The position numbers were made by a program, and so were the translations under genes. Source: Bermanella sp040371755 (GTDB lineage: Bacteria; Pseudomonadota; Gammaproteobacteria; Pseudomonadales; Oceanobacteraceae). Taken from it: a DNA stretch of 64,000 nt. Every line of letters starts with the position of its first letter. The stretch's first letter is position 1. The stretch spans positions 1-64,000 of the forward strand of contig NZ_BAABWE010000003.1 of assembly GCF_040371755.1 (NCBI RefSeq), written 5' to 3'. Below the pieces are notes generated by a model. The model did not search any database. It was not told where the DNA came from and saw nothing but the letters and a program-made list of their open reading frames with translations. Below are positions 32,996 through 42,191 of this stretch, in pieces.

Positions 32996-33024
32996 TCTCC
33001 TTCTTTAGAAAGTAAGGATTGTGC

Positions 33025-33765
33025 CTAAATTTCTTTCACAAACAAATAACCTTTACTACGAACTGTCTTAATTCGCTTAGGTTGTAGTGGGTCATCACCG
33101 ATTTTAGGGCGTATACGGCTTATACGTACATCGATAGAACGGTCTTGCCCGTCATATTCAATTCCGCGCAAAGCAGTAAAGATTTCTTCGCGACTCAATA
33201 CGCGACCAGCATTGGAACTGAGCAACCAAAGTAAATCAAATTCAGCGCTGGTTAAATCAATGGGCTGTTCATCCAACCAAGCTTCACGCATGCCGTTATC
33301 AACCACTAAATTGGCAAAGGTAACGCGATTTTGCGCATCACCTGCGGCATCTTGTTGATTATGTGCCACAGGGCCTTCTTTTACGCGGCGCAATAAAGCA
33401 CGAATCCGCGCCAATAACACTCTAGGTCTCGCTGGTTTAGCTAGGTAATCGTCTGCTCCCATTTCTAAACCCAGCACTTGGTCCAAATCGTCATCTCGGG
33501 CGGTAAGCATGATAATTGGGCCAGAGTAATATGGACGCACCAAACGACAAACGGAAAGGCCATCTTCACCTGGCAACATTAAATCCAGTATCACTAGGTC
33601 TGGCTGTTCGTTTTTAATACGATCAACGGCGCGAGCACCATCACCCTCTACGGACACATGCATACCGTTAGATTCTAAATATTCGCGGGTCAGCCCAGCC
33701 AAGCGCTCGTCATCTTCAACAATGAGGATTCGCCACAATTCGTCAGATTCATGTGTCTGTTCCAT
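33025..33765 (-). CDS. rstA: RstA-type OmpR-family response regulator
   Basis: 246 residues. Receiver domain with acidic pocket EDD and phosphorylated Asp61 (LVILDLMLPGEDG), Thr and Lys of TARDDD and KPARPR, then a winged-helix DNA-binding domain (about 165-244: SREEIFTALRGIEYDGQDRS, IKTVRSKGYLF), which closely follows RstA. First gene of the rstA-rstB unit. An RstA-box-like sequence lies downstream of rstB, so the system may control a small RNA. Confidence 0.9.
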   Translation of the reverse strand: MEQTHESDELWRILIVEDDERLAGLTREYLESNGMHVSVEGDGARAVDRIKNEQPDLVILDLMLPGEDGLSVCRLVRPYYSGPIIMLTARDDDLDQVLGLEMGADDYLAKPARPRVLLARIRALLRRVKEGPVAHNQQDAAGDAQNRVTFANLVVDNGMREAWLDEQPIDLTSAEFDLLWLLSSNAGRVLSREEIFTALRGIEYDGQDRSIDVRISRIRPKIGDDPLQPKRIKTVRSKGYLFVKEI

Positions 33766-33978
33766 AGATCATCCTAGAATAGATAAATAACTCTAATATA
33801 CATTAATTTAGACCCTTATTCGGTATTGCGCCTTATCTTAAGTCTATTTTCATTAAATCATTCCCCATAGATCATTTGACTTTTAACAAGCGAATACTGA
33901 GTATGTCTCATTATTGTACCGTTAGCAGATACTAACTCTAACTATTTACCCACCTTTTACACACCGATTACTCACAAC

Positions 33979-33987
33979 TTATCCACA
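33979..33987 (+). promoter_or_regulatory. DnaA box upstream of nrdA
   Basis: TTATCCACA, an exact match to the high-affinity DnaA consensus, 17 bp before the NrdR boxes. The Escherichia coli nrdAB promoter is also under DnaA control. Confidence 0.65.
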
Positions 33988-34004
33988 AGTCACGCAACCT
34001 CAAA

Positions 34005-34052
34005 ACACTATATATGGGGTTGATTCTAATCCTTAACCGCAATATGCTGTGC
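34005..34052 (+). promoter_or_regulatory. Tandem NrdR boxes upstream of nrdA
   Basis: Box 1 (34005-34020, ACACTATATATGGGGT) and box 2 (34037-34052, CCGCAATATGCTGTGC) both fit the NrdR pattern acaCwATATwtwGtgt with a few changes, and their starts are 32 bp apart, the three-turn spacing typical of NrdR pairs. NrdR represses ribonucleotide reductase genes when dATP is plentiful. The rest of the 457-bp leader (33766-34222) is AT-rich; I see no gene in it. Confidence 0.7.
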
Positions 34053-34222
34053 TTACTCCGAAATTGAGCCGTATTGCTTGCTTACTATTTAATCACAGTA
34101 CTTAAAAACAGAACAAAGTGATTAAGAGACAACCAAATTCATTCGGTTATTTACACAACTCACGTTTATAAAACCACCCCTAACCCAAGGGCTGGTGACT
34201 TTTTAATGGGCAAGGGTCAAAA

Positions 34223-36493
34223 ATGAACAGCACACTTCATGTGACAAAACGGGACGGAAATCGTGCTCCTTTAGATTTAGATAAAATCCACAAGGTAGTG
34301 ACATGGGCAGCAGAGGGATTGAGCAATGTCTCAGTTTCTGAGGTTGAACTGCGTGCACAAATTCAATTAACAGACGGTATTTCTACTTCTGACATTCACG
34401 AAACTCTGATTAAGTCAGCTGCTGACTTGATTTCAGAAAATACGCCAGACTATCAATACATGGCTGCGCGCTTGAATATTTTCCATTTACGTAAAAAAGC
34501 ATATGGTCAGTTTGAACCGCCTGCCCTTTACGACCAAGTTGCCCGCTTGGTTGATGGCGAGCGTTATGACCGCCATTTACTTGAAGATTACTCAGAAGCT
34601 GAATTCCAAGAAATGGACAGCTTTATTGATCACAGCCGTGACTTAAATTTTGCCTACGCAGCGGTTAAGCAGCTTGAAGGTAAATACCTAGTTCAAAACC
34701 GTGTTACAGGTGAGGTATATGAAAGCCCTCAATTCCTATATGCATTAATCGGCGCATGTTTATTTTCAAAATATGATAAATCCAACCGTATGGATTACAT
34801 TCGTCGTTTCTATGATGCTGTATCTACGTTTAAACTGTCATTACCAACACCGATTATGGCTGGCGTGCGTACTCCGACCCGTCAATTCAGTTCATGTGTG
34901 TTAATTGAAACCGCTGACAGCCTAGATTCCATCAACGCAGCAGCCGGTGCCATTGTAAAATACGTTTCTCAACGTGCAGGTATCGGAATTAATGCTGGGC
35001 GTATTCGTGCCCTTGGCAGCCCAATCCGTGGTGGTGAAGCATTTCACACTGGCTGTATTCCTTTTTATAAGCATTTCCAAACGGCAGTTAAAAGCTGTTC
35101 TCAAGGCGGTGTACGTGGTGGCGCTGCAACTTTGTTCTACCCAATTTGGCACATGGAAGTTGAATCTTTATTAGTACTCAAAAACAACCGTGGGGTTGAA
35201 GAAAACCGTGTTCGCCACCTAGATTACGGCGTGCAATTAAACAAGGTCATGTATGAACGTTTAATCAAAGGCGGAAACATTACATTATTTAGCCCTTCTG
35301 ACGTACCGGGTTTATACGATGCCTTCTTTGAAGACCAAGCTAAATTTGAAGAGCTGTATTTAAAATACGAAAACGATCCGCATATTCGCAAACAAACCAT
35401 TAAAGCCGCTGAATTGTTTTCAGTATTAATGCAAGAACGTGCCAGTACAGGCCGTATTTACATTCAAAACGTGGATCACTGTAATACTCACAGCCCATTT
35501 GATTCAACAGTTGCACCAATTCGCCAATCAAATCTTTGCTTGGAAATTGCACTACCAACTAAACCACTTAAAGAAATCAACGATCCAGAAGGTGAAATTG
35601 CCCTTTGCACCCTTGCGGCATTTAACCTTGGCGCTCTAGAAAACCTAGATGAACTTGAAGAGTTAGCAGACATCATTGTACGTGCCCTTGATAACCTATT
35701 AAGTTACCAAGACTACCCAATGCCAGCGGCTGAAACCTCTAGTATGAGCCGTCGCACACTTGGCGTAGGCGTGATCAACTATGCCTACTATTTGGCTAAA
35801 AACGGTGTGAAATACAGTGACGGTAGTGCACTGGGTTTAACCCACCAAACATTTGAAGCTATTCAGTACTACCTACTTAAAGCGTCGAATAAATTAGCAC
35901 AAGAAGTAGGAGCCTGTGAGAAGTTCAACGAAACCACTTACTCAAAAGGTATCTTACCAATTGATACCTATAAAAAAGAGTTAGACGCAGTTTGTAAAGA
36001 AGAGCTTCGCTACGACTGGGAAGCATTACGTAGTGAGATTAAAACTCACGGCTTACGTAACTCAACCCTAACCGCACTAATGCCATCAGAAACGTCATCA
36101 CAAATCAGTAACGCCACCAATGGCATTGAGCCTCCACGGGGTTATATCAGCGTGAAAGCCTCAAAAGACGGCATCCTAAAGCAAGTTGTGCCTGAATATG
36201 AAAAGATTAAAGGCAACTATGAGCTGCTTTGGCAATGGCCAAACAACGATGGTTACTTGCAACTAGTTGGTGTTATGCAGAAATTCGTAGACCAAGCCAT
36301 TTCAGCCAACACCAACTACGACCCATCGAAGTTTGAAGCTGGTAAGGTGCCTATGAAAGTATTGCTAAAAGATCTACTTTCTAGCTATAAGTTAGGGCTT
36401 AAAACCTTGTATTACCATAATACTCGTGACGGTGCCGATGACTCTCAGCAAGATATAGAAGACGATTGTGCCGGCGGTGCTTGTAAAATTTAA
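34223..36493 (+). CDS. nrdA: Ribonucleoside-diphosphate reductase class Ia, large subunit
   Basis: 756 residues (Escherichia coli 761). ATP-cone at the N-terminus (about 5-95) for allosteric activity control; active-site residues in RQFSSCVLIE, NLCLEIALP and LCTLAAFNL; the paired radical-transfer tyrosines in TLYYHN and the C-terminal redox pair CAGGAC, which swings in to rereduce the active site. It makes deoxyribonucleoside diphosphates together with NrdB. The leader has NrdR and DnaA boxes. A terminator-like hairpin separates it from nrdB. Confidence 0.97.
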   Translation: MNSTLHVTKRDGNRAPLDLDKIHKVVTWAAEGLSNVSVSEVELRAQIQLTDGISTSDIHETLIKSAADLISENTPDYQYMAARLNIFHLRKKAYGQFEPPALYDQVARLVDGERYDRHLLEDYSEAEFQEMDSFIDHSRDLNFAYAAVKQLEGKYLVQNRVTGEVYESPQFLYALIGACLFSKYDKSNRMDYIRRFYDAVSTFKLSLPTPIMAGVRTPTRQFSSCVLIETADSLDSINAAAGAIVKYVSQRAGIGINAGRIRALGSPIRGGEAFHTGCIPFYKHFQTAVKSCSQGGVRGGAATLFYPIWHMEVESLLVLKNNRGVEENRVRHLDYGVQLNKVMYERLIKGGNITLFSPSDVPGLYDAFFEDQAKFEELYLKYENDPHIRKQTIKAAELFSVLMQERASTGRIYIQNVDHCNTHSPFDSTVAPIRQSNLCLEIALPTKPLKEINDPEGEIALCTLAAFNLGALENLDELEELADIIVRALDNLLSYQDYPMPAAETSSMSRRTLGVGVINYAYYLAKNGVKYSDGSALGLTHQTFEAIQYYLLKASNKLAQEVGACEKFNETTYSKGILPIDTYKKELDAVCKEELRYDWEALRSEIKTHGLRNSTLTALMPSETSSQISNATNGIEPPRGYISVKASKDGILKQVVPEYEKIKGNYELLWQWPNNDGYLQLVGVMQKFVDQAISANTNYDPSKFEAGKVPMKVLLKDLLSSYKLGLKTLYYHNTRDGADDSQQDIEDDCAGGACKI

Positions 36494-36499
36494 AACCCC

Positions 36500-36520
36500 A
36501 AAAGCCCATTAGGGCTTTTT
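36500..36520 (+). terminator. Hairpin between nrdA and nrdB
   Basis: AAAAGCCC pairs with GGGCTTTTT across ATTA, seven bases past the nrdA stop. It probably ends or attenuates part of the transcription before nrdB, setting the subunit ratio. A second weaker hairpin (AGGGCT/AGCCCT, 36536-36557) follows. Confidence 0.65.
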
Positions 36521-36600
36521 GGCATTTAAATCTATAGGGCTTATTTAAATTAGCCCTTCAGCAAGACTAAATTTGTTGTTTTTATAAAAAAGTGTGAAAC

Positions 36601-37731
36601 ATGGCTTACCAAACATTCAACCGTAAAACATTCGATACCTTTAGCCAGCCGATGTTTTTTGGCGAGAACGTCAACGTATCTCGTTACGATACACAAAAGT
36701 ACAAAATCTTTGAGCAGCTTATCGAAAAGCAATTGTCTTTCTTTTGGCGCCCTGAAGAAGTTGACCTATCCACTGACCGCAAAGATTTTGCGAACTTGCC
36801 AGAGCACGAAAAACACATTTTTTTGAGCAATCTAAAATACCAAACCTTATTAGACAGTATTCAAGGGCGTTCCCCTAACGTGGCGTTACTGCCAATAGTT
36901 TCTTTACCAGAACTAGAGACATGGATCGAAACTTGGTCATTTAGTGAAACCATTCACAGCCGCTCATACACCCATATTATTCGTAACGTTATTAGTGACC
37001 CTGCTGCCGTATTTGATGACATTGTATCCAATGAATACATAACCAAACGCGCTGAAAGTGTCACCAAATACTACGACGATTTAATTGAAGGTGTCACGTA
37101 CTATCAAAACCTAGGTGAAGGCACTCACATCATCAATGGTAAAACTATTGAAATCAGCCTACGTGACTTGAAACGTAAACTGTATTTGACCATGGCCTCT
37201 GTCAACGTATTAGAAGCCATTCGCTTTTATGTCAGTTTTGCTTGCAGCTTTGCCTTTGCTGAACGAGCTAAAATGGAAGGCAACGCAAAAATTATTAAAT
37301 TGATTGCCCGTGACGAAGCCCTTCACCTAACTGGCACTCAACACATGCTGCAAATTTGGGCCATGGGTAAAGATGACCCTGAAATGGGTGAAATCACTAA
37401 AGAATGCCGCGAAGACGTGATTGGCATTTTCCGTGAAGCCGCAGAGCAAGAAAAAGAATGGGCTGAATATTTATTTAAAGATGGCAGCATGATTGGACTA
37501 AATAAAGACATCCTTTGCCAGTACGTTGAATATATCTGTAACCAGCGCCTAACCGCTATTGGCCTAGAAACGATCTTCCCAACCAAACAAAATCCACTAC
37601 CATGGATTAACGCTTGGTTAGTGAGCGACAATGTTCAAGTTGCGCCACAAGAAGCTGAGATCAGCTCTTACCTAGTAGGCGCTATTGATAGCGAATTATC
37701 ACTGGAAGACTTCAGTGACATCGAACTGTAA
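36601..37731 (+). CDS. nrdB: Ribonucleoside-diphosphate reductase class Ia, small subunit
   Basis: 376 residues. Diiron-tyrosyl radical protein: Glu116, His119 and the radical Tyr123 are in SETIHSRSYTHI; the remaining ligands lie in the AIRFY and RDEALHLTG helices. The acidic, flexible C-terminal tail (LSLEDFSDIEL) carries the interaction site with NrdA. It is followed 13 bp later by its ferredoxin maintenance factor. Confidence 0.97.
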   Translation: MAYQTFNRKTFDTFSQPMFFGENVNVSRYDTQKYKIFEQLIEKQLSFFWRPEEVDLSTDRKDFANLPEHEKHIFLSNLKYQTLLDSIQGRSPNVALLPIVSLPELETWIETWSFSETIHSRSYTHIIRNVISDPAAVFDDIVSNEYITKRAESVTKYYDDLIEGVTYYQNLGEGTHIINGKTIEISLRDLKRKLYLTMASVNVLEAIRFYVSFACSFAFAERAKMEGNAKIIKLIARDEALHLTGTQHMLQIWAMGKDDPEMGEITKECREDVIGIFREAAEQEKEWAEYLFKDGSMIGLNKDILCQYVEYICNQRLTAIGLETIFPTKQNPLPWINAWLVSDNVQVAPQEAEISSYLVGAIDSELSLEDFSDIEL

Positions 37732-37744
37732 AGCCCTATAAGTT

Positions 37745-38215
37745 ATGCTGGCAATGAGACAAAAAAAGGACGATATCGATAGCGGCTTTCATCTTGAAGA
37801 TGACGCCCATTCCCACAAGGACTTTCAACTTGAAAGTCCTGTGGTACCTAGTTCTAGTGAACCAGATATCGCCCAACCTGAGCTATACCTACCGCTTGAT
37901 AACCCTGAGGCACCACAAGAAGAACAACAACTGGAAATTCAGGGCCTTGAAAAACCTCAATACCCTGTTTTGGTTGAAGGCATAGAGCAACCATTACAAT
38001 TTCATTTTGCCAGCAATTTACTTGAAAGCCTTGAAGCTCAAGGGGTTCAACTACCTTATCAATGCCGAGAAGGCTATTGTGGCGGCTGCCGTACTGATTT
38101 AATCGAAGGGGAAGTTGCGTACCTACAAGAGCCCATGGCGTGGATCAACGAAGGTGAAATCCTACCTTGCTGCTGTGTGCCTAAAACCCCCATCACATTG
38201 AAATTAAAAGGCTAA
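37745..38215 (+). CDS. YfaE-type 2Fe-2S ferredoxin for NrdB maintenance, with N-terminal extension
   Basis: 156 residues. The last 80 or so form a plant-type 2Fe-2S ferredoxin (CREGYCGGCRTDL, then PCCCVP) like YfaE, which reduces the diiron centre of NrdB. Position directly after nrdB supports this. YfaE of Escherichia coli is about 84 residues; here about 70 acidic, proline-rich, low-complexity residues precede the domain (HLEDDAHSHKDF, LPLDNPEAPQEEQQ). The ATG at 37745 has no clear ribosome binding site; Met4 is an alternative, and coupling to nrdB translation is likely. Confidence 0.85.
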   Translation: MLAMRQKKDDIDSGFHLEDDAHSHKDFQLESPVVPSSSEPDIAQPELYLPLDNPEAPQEEQQLEIQGLEKPQYPVLVEGIEQPLQFHFASNLLESLEAQGVQLPYQCREGYCGGCRTDLIEGEVAYLQEPMAWINEGEILPCCCVPKTPITLKLKG

Positions 38216-38250
38216 CCTCCCTTTTACACATAACGTCATAAGGAATACCC

Positions 38251-38718
38251 ATGATTCGCCCTACCATAGGTAAAGTTGCACCTGCTTTCTCAACCCTTGA
38301 TGAGAATGGCAATAAGGTTGCACTTAAAGATTATCGCGGCAAAACTGTTGTATTGTATTTTTACCCAAAAGCCATGACACCGGGTTGCACCACACAAGCT
38401 TGCAGCCTTCGCGACAGTAAAAAAGAATTAGATAAACTAAATGTGGTTACCCTAGGGATTAGTCCCGACGCTCCTGCACGCCTATTAAAATTCAAAGAAC
38501 GTGATGCCCTGAATTTCACCCTATTGTCTGATGAAGACCATTCAATTGCCGATAAATACGGCGTATGGGGCCCTAAGAAGTTCATGGGACGTGAGTTTGA
38601 TGGTATCCACCGCATCACCTTCATTATTGATGAAAAAGGCAAGCTTGTTCATATCATGGACAAATTCAAAACCAAAACCCACCATGATGATGTTATCGCC
38701 TATTTACAAGGCCAGTAG
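38251..38718 (+). CDS. bcp: Thiol peroxidase, BCP-type peroxiredoxin
   Basis: 155 residues, normal for BCP/PrxQ. Peroxidatic Cys46 in TPGCTTQA with resolving Cys51 five residues on, and the downstream LSDEDHSIADKYGVWG segment typical of BCP. It reduces hydroperoxides with thioredoxin. It follows the ferredoxin gene by 35 bp and may share the nrd transcript. AAGGAATACCC stands before the ATG. Confidence 0.94.
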   Translation: MIRPTIGKVAPAFSTLDENGNKVALKDYRGKTVVLYFYPKAMTPGCTTQACSLRDSKKELDKLNVVTLGISPDAPARLLKFKERDALNFTLLSDEDHSIADKYGVWGPKKFMGREFDGIHRITFIIDEKGKLVHIMDKFKTKTHHDDVIAYLQGQ

Positions 38719-38857
38719 ATTAAAGGCTTAACCTAGCCAAGCTTGATACGCTACTCTGTCTATACTTATTAAAAGAGTACTCACAGAGTAGTTCTTATTA
38801 TAAACAGCTTATTAATTATAACGCTTAACAATAAGAATCCCCATTTCAGGAGGAAGT

Positions 38858-39493
38858 ATGGCTAATACAAAATTAGAGTATCATTTCGACCGATTTGCCG
38901 AATTTCTAAACGTCACCTTGGCTGAAAACATTGCTCGCTGCCAATTAGGGCTAAATAAAGTCCATAAGATTCGCATATACCTTGATAAAGACAAGGTATG
39001 GCCAAAAAGCTATAAAGTCATACTGGATAATGAGTTAGTCGCCAACGGAAATACCTCGCAAAATCCGGATGCCAGTTACGACATTCAATACCAATATGCG
39101 ATACCCAGTAATATACCTAAATACCTAAAACGCACTGACCACTGCATGAGTGAGTTTATCAATAAGGCAAAATCCATTGACCCTGAGTTTTATGGAGAAG
39201 CTTGGTCATTAAGCATGCATAGTTGCATCCCTTTTATTTTAAAAGAATTCGCCTTTCGTAACGTCAGTCAAAATTTAAGCAAACAGCTAACATACCAAGG
39301 GGTTGCTTTAAGTCCGTCATTTGAAGTTCAATTTTATGATGGTGAAAACTTTTTAAGCTTCAGTTATGACAGCTTAGTGCAGCAGCTTAAACAGCAAATC
39401 CAATTCTATTTAACCGACCCAAATGTTAAAGCGTTAACGGCTCAAAGTTGCTTTAAACACCCTGATAACCAAAGCTGGTTTTTAAGCTTATAA
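38858..39493 (+). CDS. Unknown protein of 211 residues
   Basis: No family recognised. A very good ribosome binding site (AGGAGGA) precedes the ATG, so it is probably expressed. The protein is soluble-looking, rich in aromatic and charged residues, with no signal peptide or membrane helix. Features include an FDRFAEFLN start, a central HCMSEFINKA segment and a QQLKQQIQFYL helix. Preceded by about 140 bp of leader and followed by a bidirectional terminator, it is a single-gene unit. Confidence 0.6.
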   Translation: MANTKLEYHFDRFAEFLNVTLAENIARCQLGLNKVHKIRIYLDKDKVWPKSYKVILDNELVANGNTSQNPDASYDIQYQYAIPSNIPKYLKRTDHCMSEFINKAKSIDPEFYGEAWSLSMHSCIPFILKEFAFRNVSQNLSKQLTYQGVALSPSFEVQFYDGENFLSFSYDSLVQQLKQQIQFYLTDPNVKALTAQSCFKHPDNQSWFLSL

Positions 39494-39510
39494 ATAAACA
39501 TACAAGCATA

Positions 39511-39548
39511 AAAAAACCCCTAACCATTTACATGATTAGGGGTTTTAG
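39511..39548. terminator. Bidirectional terminator between converging genes
   Basis: An 11-base stem, AAAACCCCTAA (39513-39523) with TTAGGGGTTTT (39536-39546), with A-rich and T-rich flanks serving both strands. Confidence 0.88.
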
Positions 39549-39557
39549 CTCATATCG

Positions 39558-39818
39558 TTAGTCTTTAGACTTCACGACATTTTTTACTTTTTGAATCATG
39601 CCGTCCATCAGCTCTTTGGCTTCTTGCCAAGCTTCTTCGCTTAATTCAATTAAACTTTCACGACGCAAAGTTTCCTCGTCGATCATATTTTCTAGGTCTT
39701 CAACCACCTTATGCTGAGCTTTTAAAAGCTTTTTATTCGCTTTCTTTTCTAGGTCAGCAAGAGCGCTTTTTGCTTCCTTGACCTGATTTTGCAGTTCCGT
39801 AATTCGCTTCTTACCCAT
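39558..39818 (-). CDS. Small coiled-coil protein, unknown
   Basis: 86 residues, almost wholly charged and helical: a heptad-like N-terminal half (about 5-50, ITELQNQVKEAKSALADLEK) and an amphipathic second half. No signal peptide. AGGAGAGATAG precedes the ATG. It starts 12 bp after the NptA-type transporter stop, so it is probably co-transcribed with it; PhoU-like regulators of such transporters are helical, but this protein is far too short to be PhoU. Confidence 0.65.
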   Translation of the reverse strand: MGKKRITELQNQVKEAKSALADLEKKANKKLLKAQHKVVEDLENMIDEETLRRESLIELSEEAWQEAKELMDGMIQKVKNVVKSKD

Positions 39819-39830
39819 AACTATCTCTCC

Positions 39831-40988
39831 TTAGCCCCAGCTCGACATAATAAACACGCAAAGCCCTGGTATCAAAAAGAATACACTCAAGACATACAAT
39901 GCGGCTAATGAATGGCGCTGCGTTGCTACTTCTGCTAAACGCTCGGCGGCTTGTAATGGTATATTCCGTAGGAACGGTGTGCCATAAATTAACAACACTC
40001 CTGATAGATTATACAACAAATGTACGATGGCGATTTGCAAACCAACCACAGCACCAGGGCCAGAAAGCGCAGTTGATGCTAATAAGGCGGTAATAGTCGT
40101 ACCCACATTAGCTCCAAGAGTAAATGGGTAAATGTCTTTTGGCTTGAACACTCCTGAACCCACCAAAGGAATCATTAAACTTGTTGTAGTTGAAGACGAC
40201 TGAACTAAAACTGTCACCACCGCACCACTGGCAATGCCAGAAACAGGCCCACGGCCAATAGCACCATGTAAAATTGCTTTTGCGCGGCCTACCATCAAAC
40301 CTTTAAGTACACGGCCAATAACGGTTATAGAGATAAAGATCAAAATAACACCAATGGCGATTAACGCGATAGCTGCAAACTTCTCAGGCATTACACCTAA
40401 CCATGACTTCACTTCACCAATAACCGGCTTGGTGATCGGTTTAATGAAGTTAAGCCCTTTCATGCTCATGGAGTCAGCATTAATCAGGTGAGTAGACAAC
40501 CATGAACTGGCCTTTTCTAACCAGCCAAACATAATCTCCAGTGGTAAGAAAATAGCGACACACATTAAGTTAAAAAAGTCATGAACTGTAGCAGCAGCAA
40601 AAGCTCTGCGGAATTCAGACTTTTTGCGAACGTGTCCTAAACTTACCAAAGTATTAGTAATGGTCGTACCGATATTGGCACCCATGATCATTGGAATAGC
40701 AATCGAGATTGGTAAGCCACCCGCTACCAGACCAACAATCACTGATGTAACGGTACTGGAACTTTGCACAAGAGCCGTAGCTAATGTACCAATTAGAAGC
40801 GCGAGGAAAGGATTGGTCGCAAATTCAAAAAGCTCTCGAGCCCCTTCGGAGCCACCAGAAGCCCATTTAAAGCCGGAGCCTACCATGCCTACAGACAGTA
40901 ATATGGCGTAAACACCCGCCAATAGAATCAACCAACTTAAAAAGCGGTTTTGTGTTTTCGAGGTCATTTGTTCAGCAGTTTCAGTCAT
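39831..40988 (-). CDS. NptA-family sodium/phosphate cotransporter
   Basis: 385 residues with 8-9 membrane helices in two inverted repeats. Each repeat carries the QSSST signature (ALVQSSSTVTSVIVG about 70-84; VLVQSSSTTTSLMIP about 260-274) and a GANIGTTIT/GANVGTTIT motif. It imports or exports phosphate coupled to sodium. There is no C-terminal PhoU-like domain as in some bacterial homologues. The small coiled-coil protein follows at once. Confidence 0.9.
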   Translation of the reverse strand: MTETAEQMTSKTQNRFLSWLILLAGVYAILLSVGMVGSGFKWASGGSEGARELFEFATNPFLALLIGTLATALVQSSSTVTSVIVGLVAGGLPISIAIPMIMGANIGTTITNTLVSLGHVRKKSEFRRAFAAATVHDFFNLMCVAIFLPLEIMFGWLEKASSWLSTHLINADSMSMKGLNFIKPITKPVIGEVKSWLGVMPEKFAAIALIAIGVILIFISITVIGRVLKGLMVGRAKAILHGAIGRGPVSGIASGAVVTVLVQSSSTTTSLMIPLVGSGVFKPKDIYPFTLGANVGTTITALLASTALSGPGAVVGLQIAIVHLLYNLSGVLLIYGTPFLRNIPLQAAERLAEVATQRHSLAALYVLSVFFLIPGLCVFIMSSWG

Positions 40989-41257
40989 GCTAGAACCCTA
41001 TGGAAAAATTTCGCGCAAGTTTAACACTGCCATCCTATTAGTACAGTTCTAAAGACTGAGAAATTGATATTAAAGATAAAAAAAACGCCTCAGACACCTA
41101 TAAAATTTAGAGGGCTCGCACAAAAAATCTGCCTTAGCAAAGCCAACTGTACACAATACAACCAAACCTAACTAGAAAGACCGTTTTATGACATATATAC
41201 AGTGTTATCAGATGGGACTAAATTGAAGAAAAGTCGTTCTCGGTCGATAGCATTATC

Positions 41258-42145
41258 ATGAGGCTCTTATCACTTCTCATGTTGAATTTATTGGCTTTTC
41301 CGTGTGCTGCAGAGTACGCGGGGCTTTATAGCGCCAATTTGAATCAGCAGCACAACTACATGGGGCAAAATATAACCTCAGAGCAACTAGCCTATGGCGC
41401 TGAGGCAAACTTACAAGCTCAGCGCTTCAAGCCAGCAGGCTGGATGGCACGAGGCCCAAGATTCGATGTGCTATACAGTGCCCAATCCTTATCTATTGAT
41501 GCACACATAAATATCTATCAAAGCCATCTACATCAAGGGTTTTGGTTTCAATTTGATTGGAGTAAAAGTGAGTTCAGTGGCGAAATTTCAAGCAACAATA
41601 TTTACCTCAATGAGTCAGGTGCTGCCAGCTCAATCACCCAAGGAGATGTAATAACCAGTAATCGTGATACTCAAACAAGTCATATTTACTGGTATGAGAG
41701 TCTAAAAGAAGAAGGGCCAATCAATACGGCGGGCCTATTTTATACGCAAGAAGCTACCCCAGCAAAAAGCACACTGAGCAATACAAATGCGAATATTTTT
41801 GATGGTTATTTCTCTGGATTTGGTTTTACTATTGGACGCATAAAAGACGATAAAGGTCTGAATTTTCAATGGCGCCTAACACTGGCTCAATTGGACTCAG
41901 GTTTTAGTAATCGAGTCACCAACCACAGAGCTCTTTCAAGTTTAGAAAGCACTGTTTATAAGTTTGGCATCCAACTACATTGGCATTATCGGTATTATCT
42001 AAGCCCTTACTGGTATGTGGTTCCCAGCACTCATTTACAATACAACATACTCATGCAAACCCAGTTAAACCCAGAGTTTGTCGAACACGATGCACTAGGT
42101 TATTTGCAATACAGCATGGGAGTCTCTTTACGGCGTTATTTTTAA
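41258..42145 (+). CDS. Predicted outer-membrane beta-barrel protein, unknown
   Basis: 295 residues. Signal peptide (about 1-17, cleavage near PCAAE), then alternating short amphipathic strands rich in Tyr, Trp, Ser and Asn, ending in a terminal phenylalanine (SVSLRRYF), the signature of proteins assembled by BAM. No family recognised and no ligand suggested. Alone between the divergent transporter and a converging GGDEF gene. Confidence 0.65.
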   Translation: MRLLSLLMLNLLAFPCAAEYAGLYSANLNQQHNYMGQNITSEQLAYGAEANLQAQRFKPAGWMARGPRFDVLYSAQSLSIDAHINIYQSHLHQGFWFQFDWSKSEFSGEISSNNIYLNESGAASSITQGDVITSNRDTQTSHIYWYESLKEEGPINTAGLFYTQEATPAKSTLSNTNANIFDGYFSGFGFTIGRIKDDKGLNFQWRLTLAQLDSGFSNRVTNHRALSSLESTVYKFGIQLHWHYRYYLSPYWYVVPSTHLQYNILMQTQLNPEFVEHDALGYLQYSMGVSLRRYF

Positions 42146-42191
42146 TTAATGAATGAATGAATTCAAACTCTAGCTTCGCTCGATGGCCATT

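Noticed and set aside
36601..36732. Antisense open frame over the start of nrdB and other antisense frames over long genes
   Set aside because: The sense frames encode clear, full-length conserved proteins; the antisense frames have no support.
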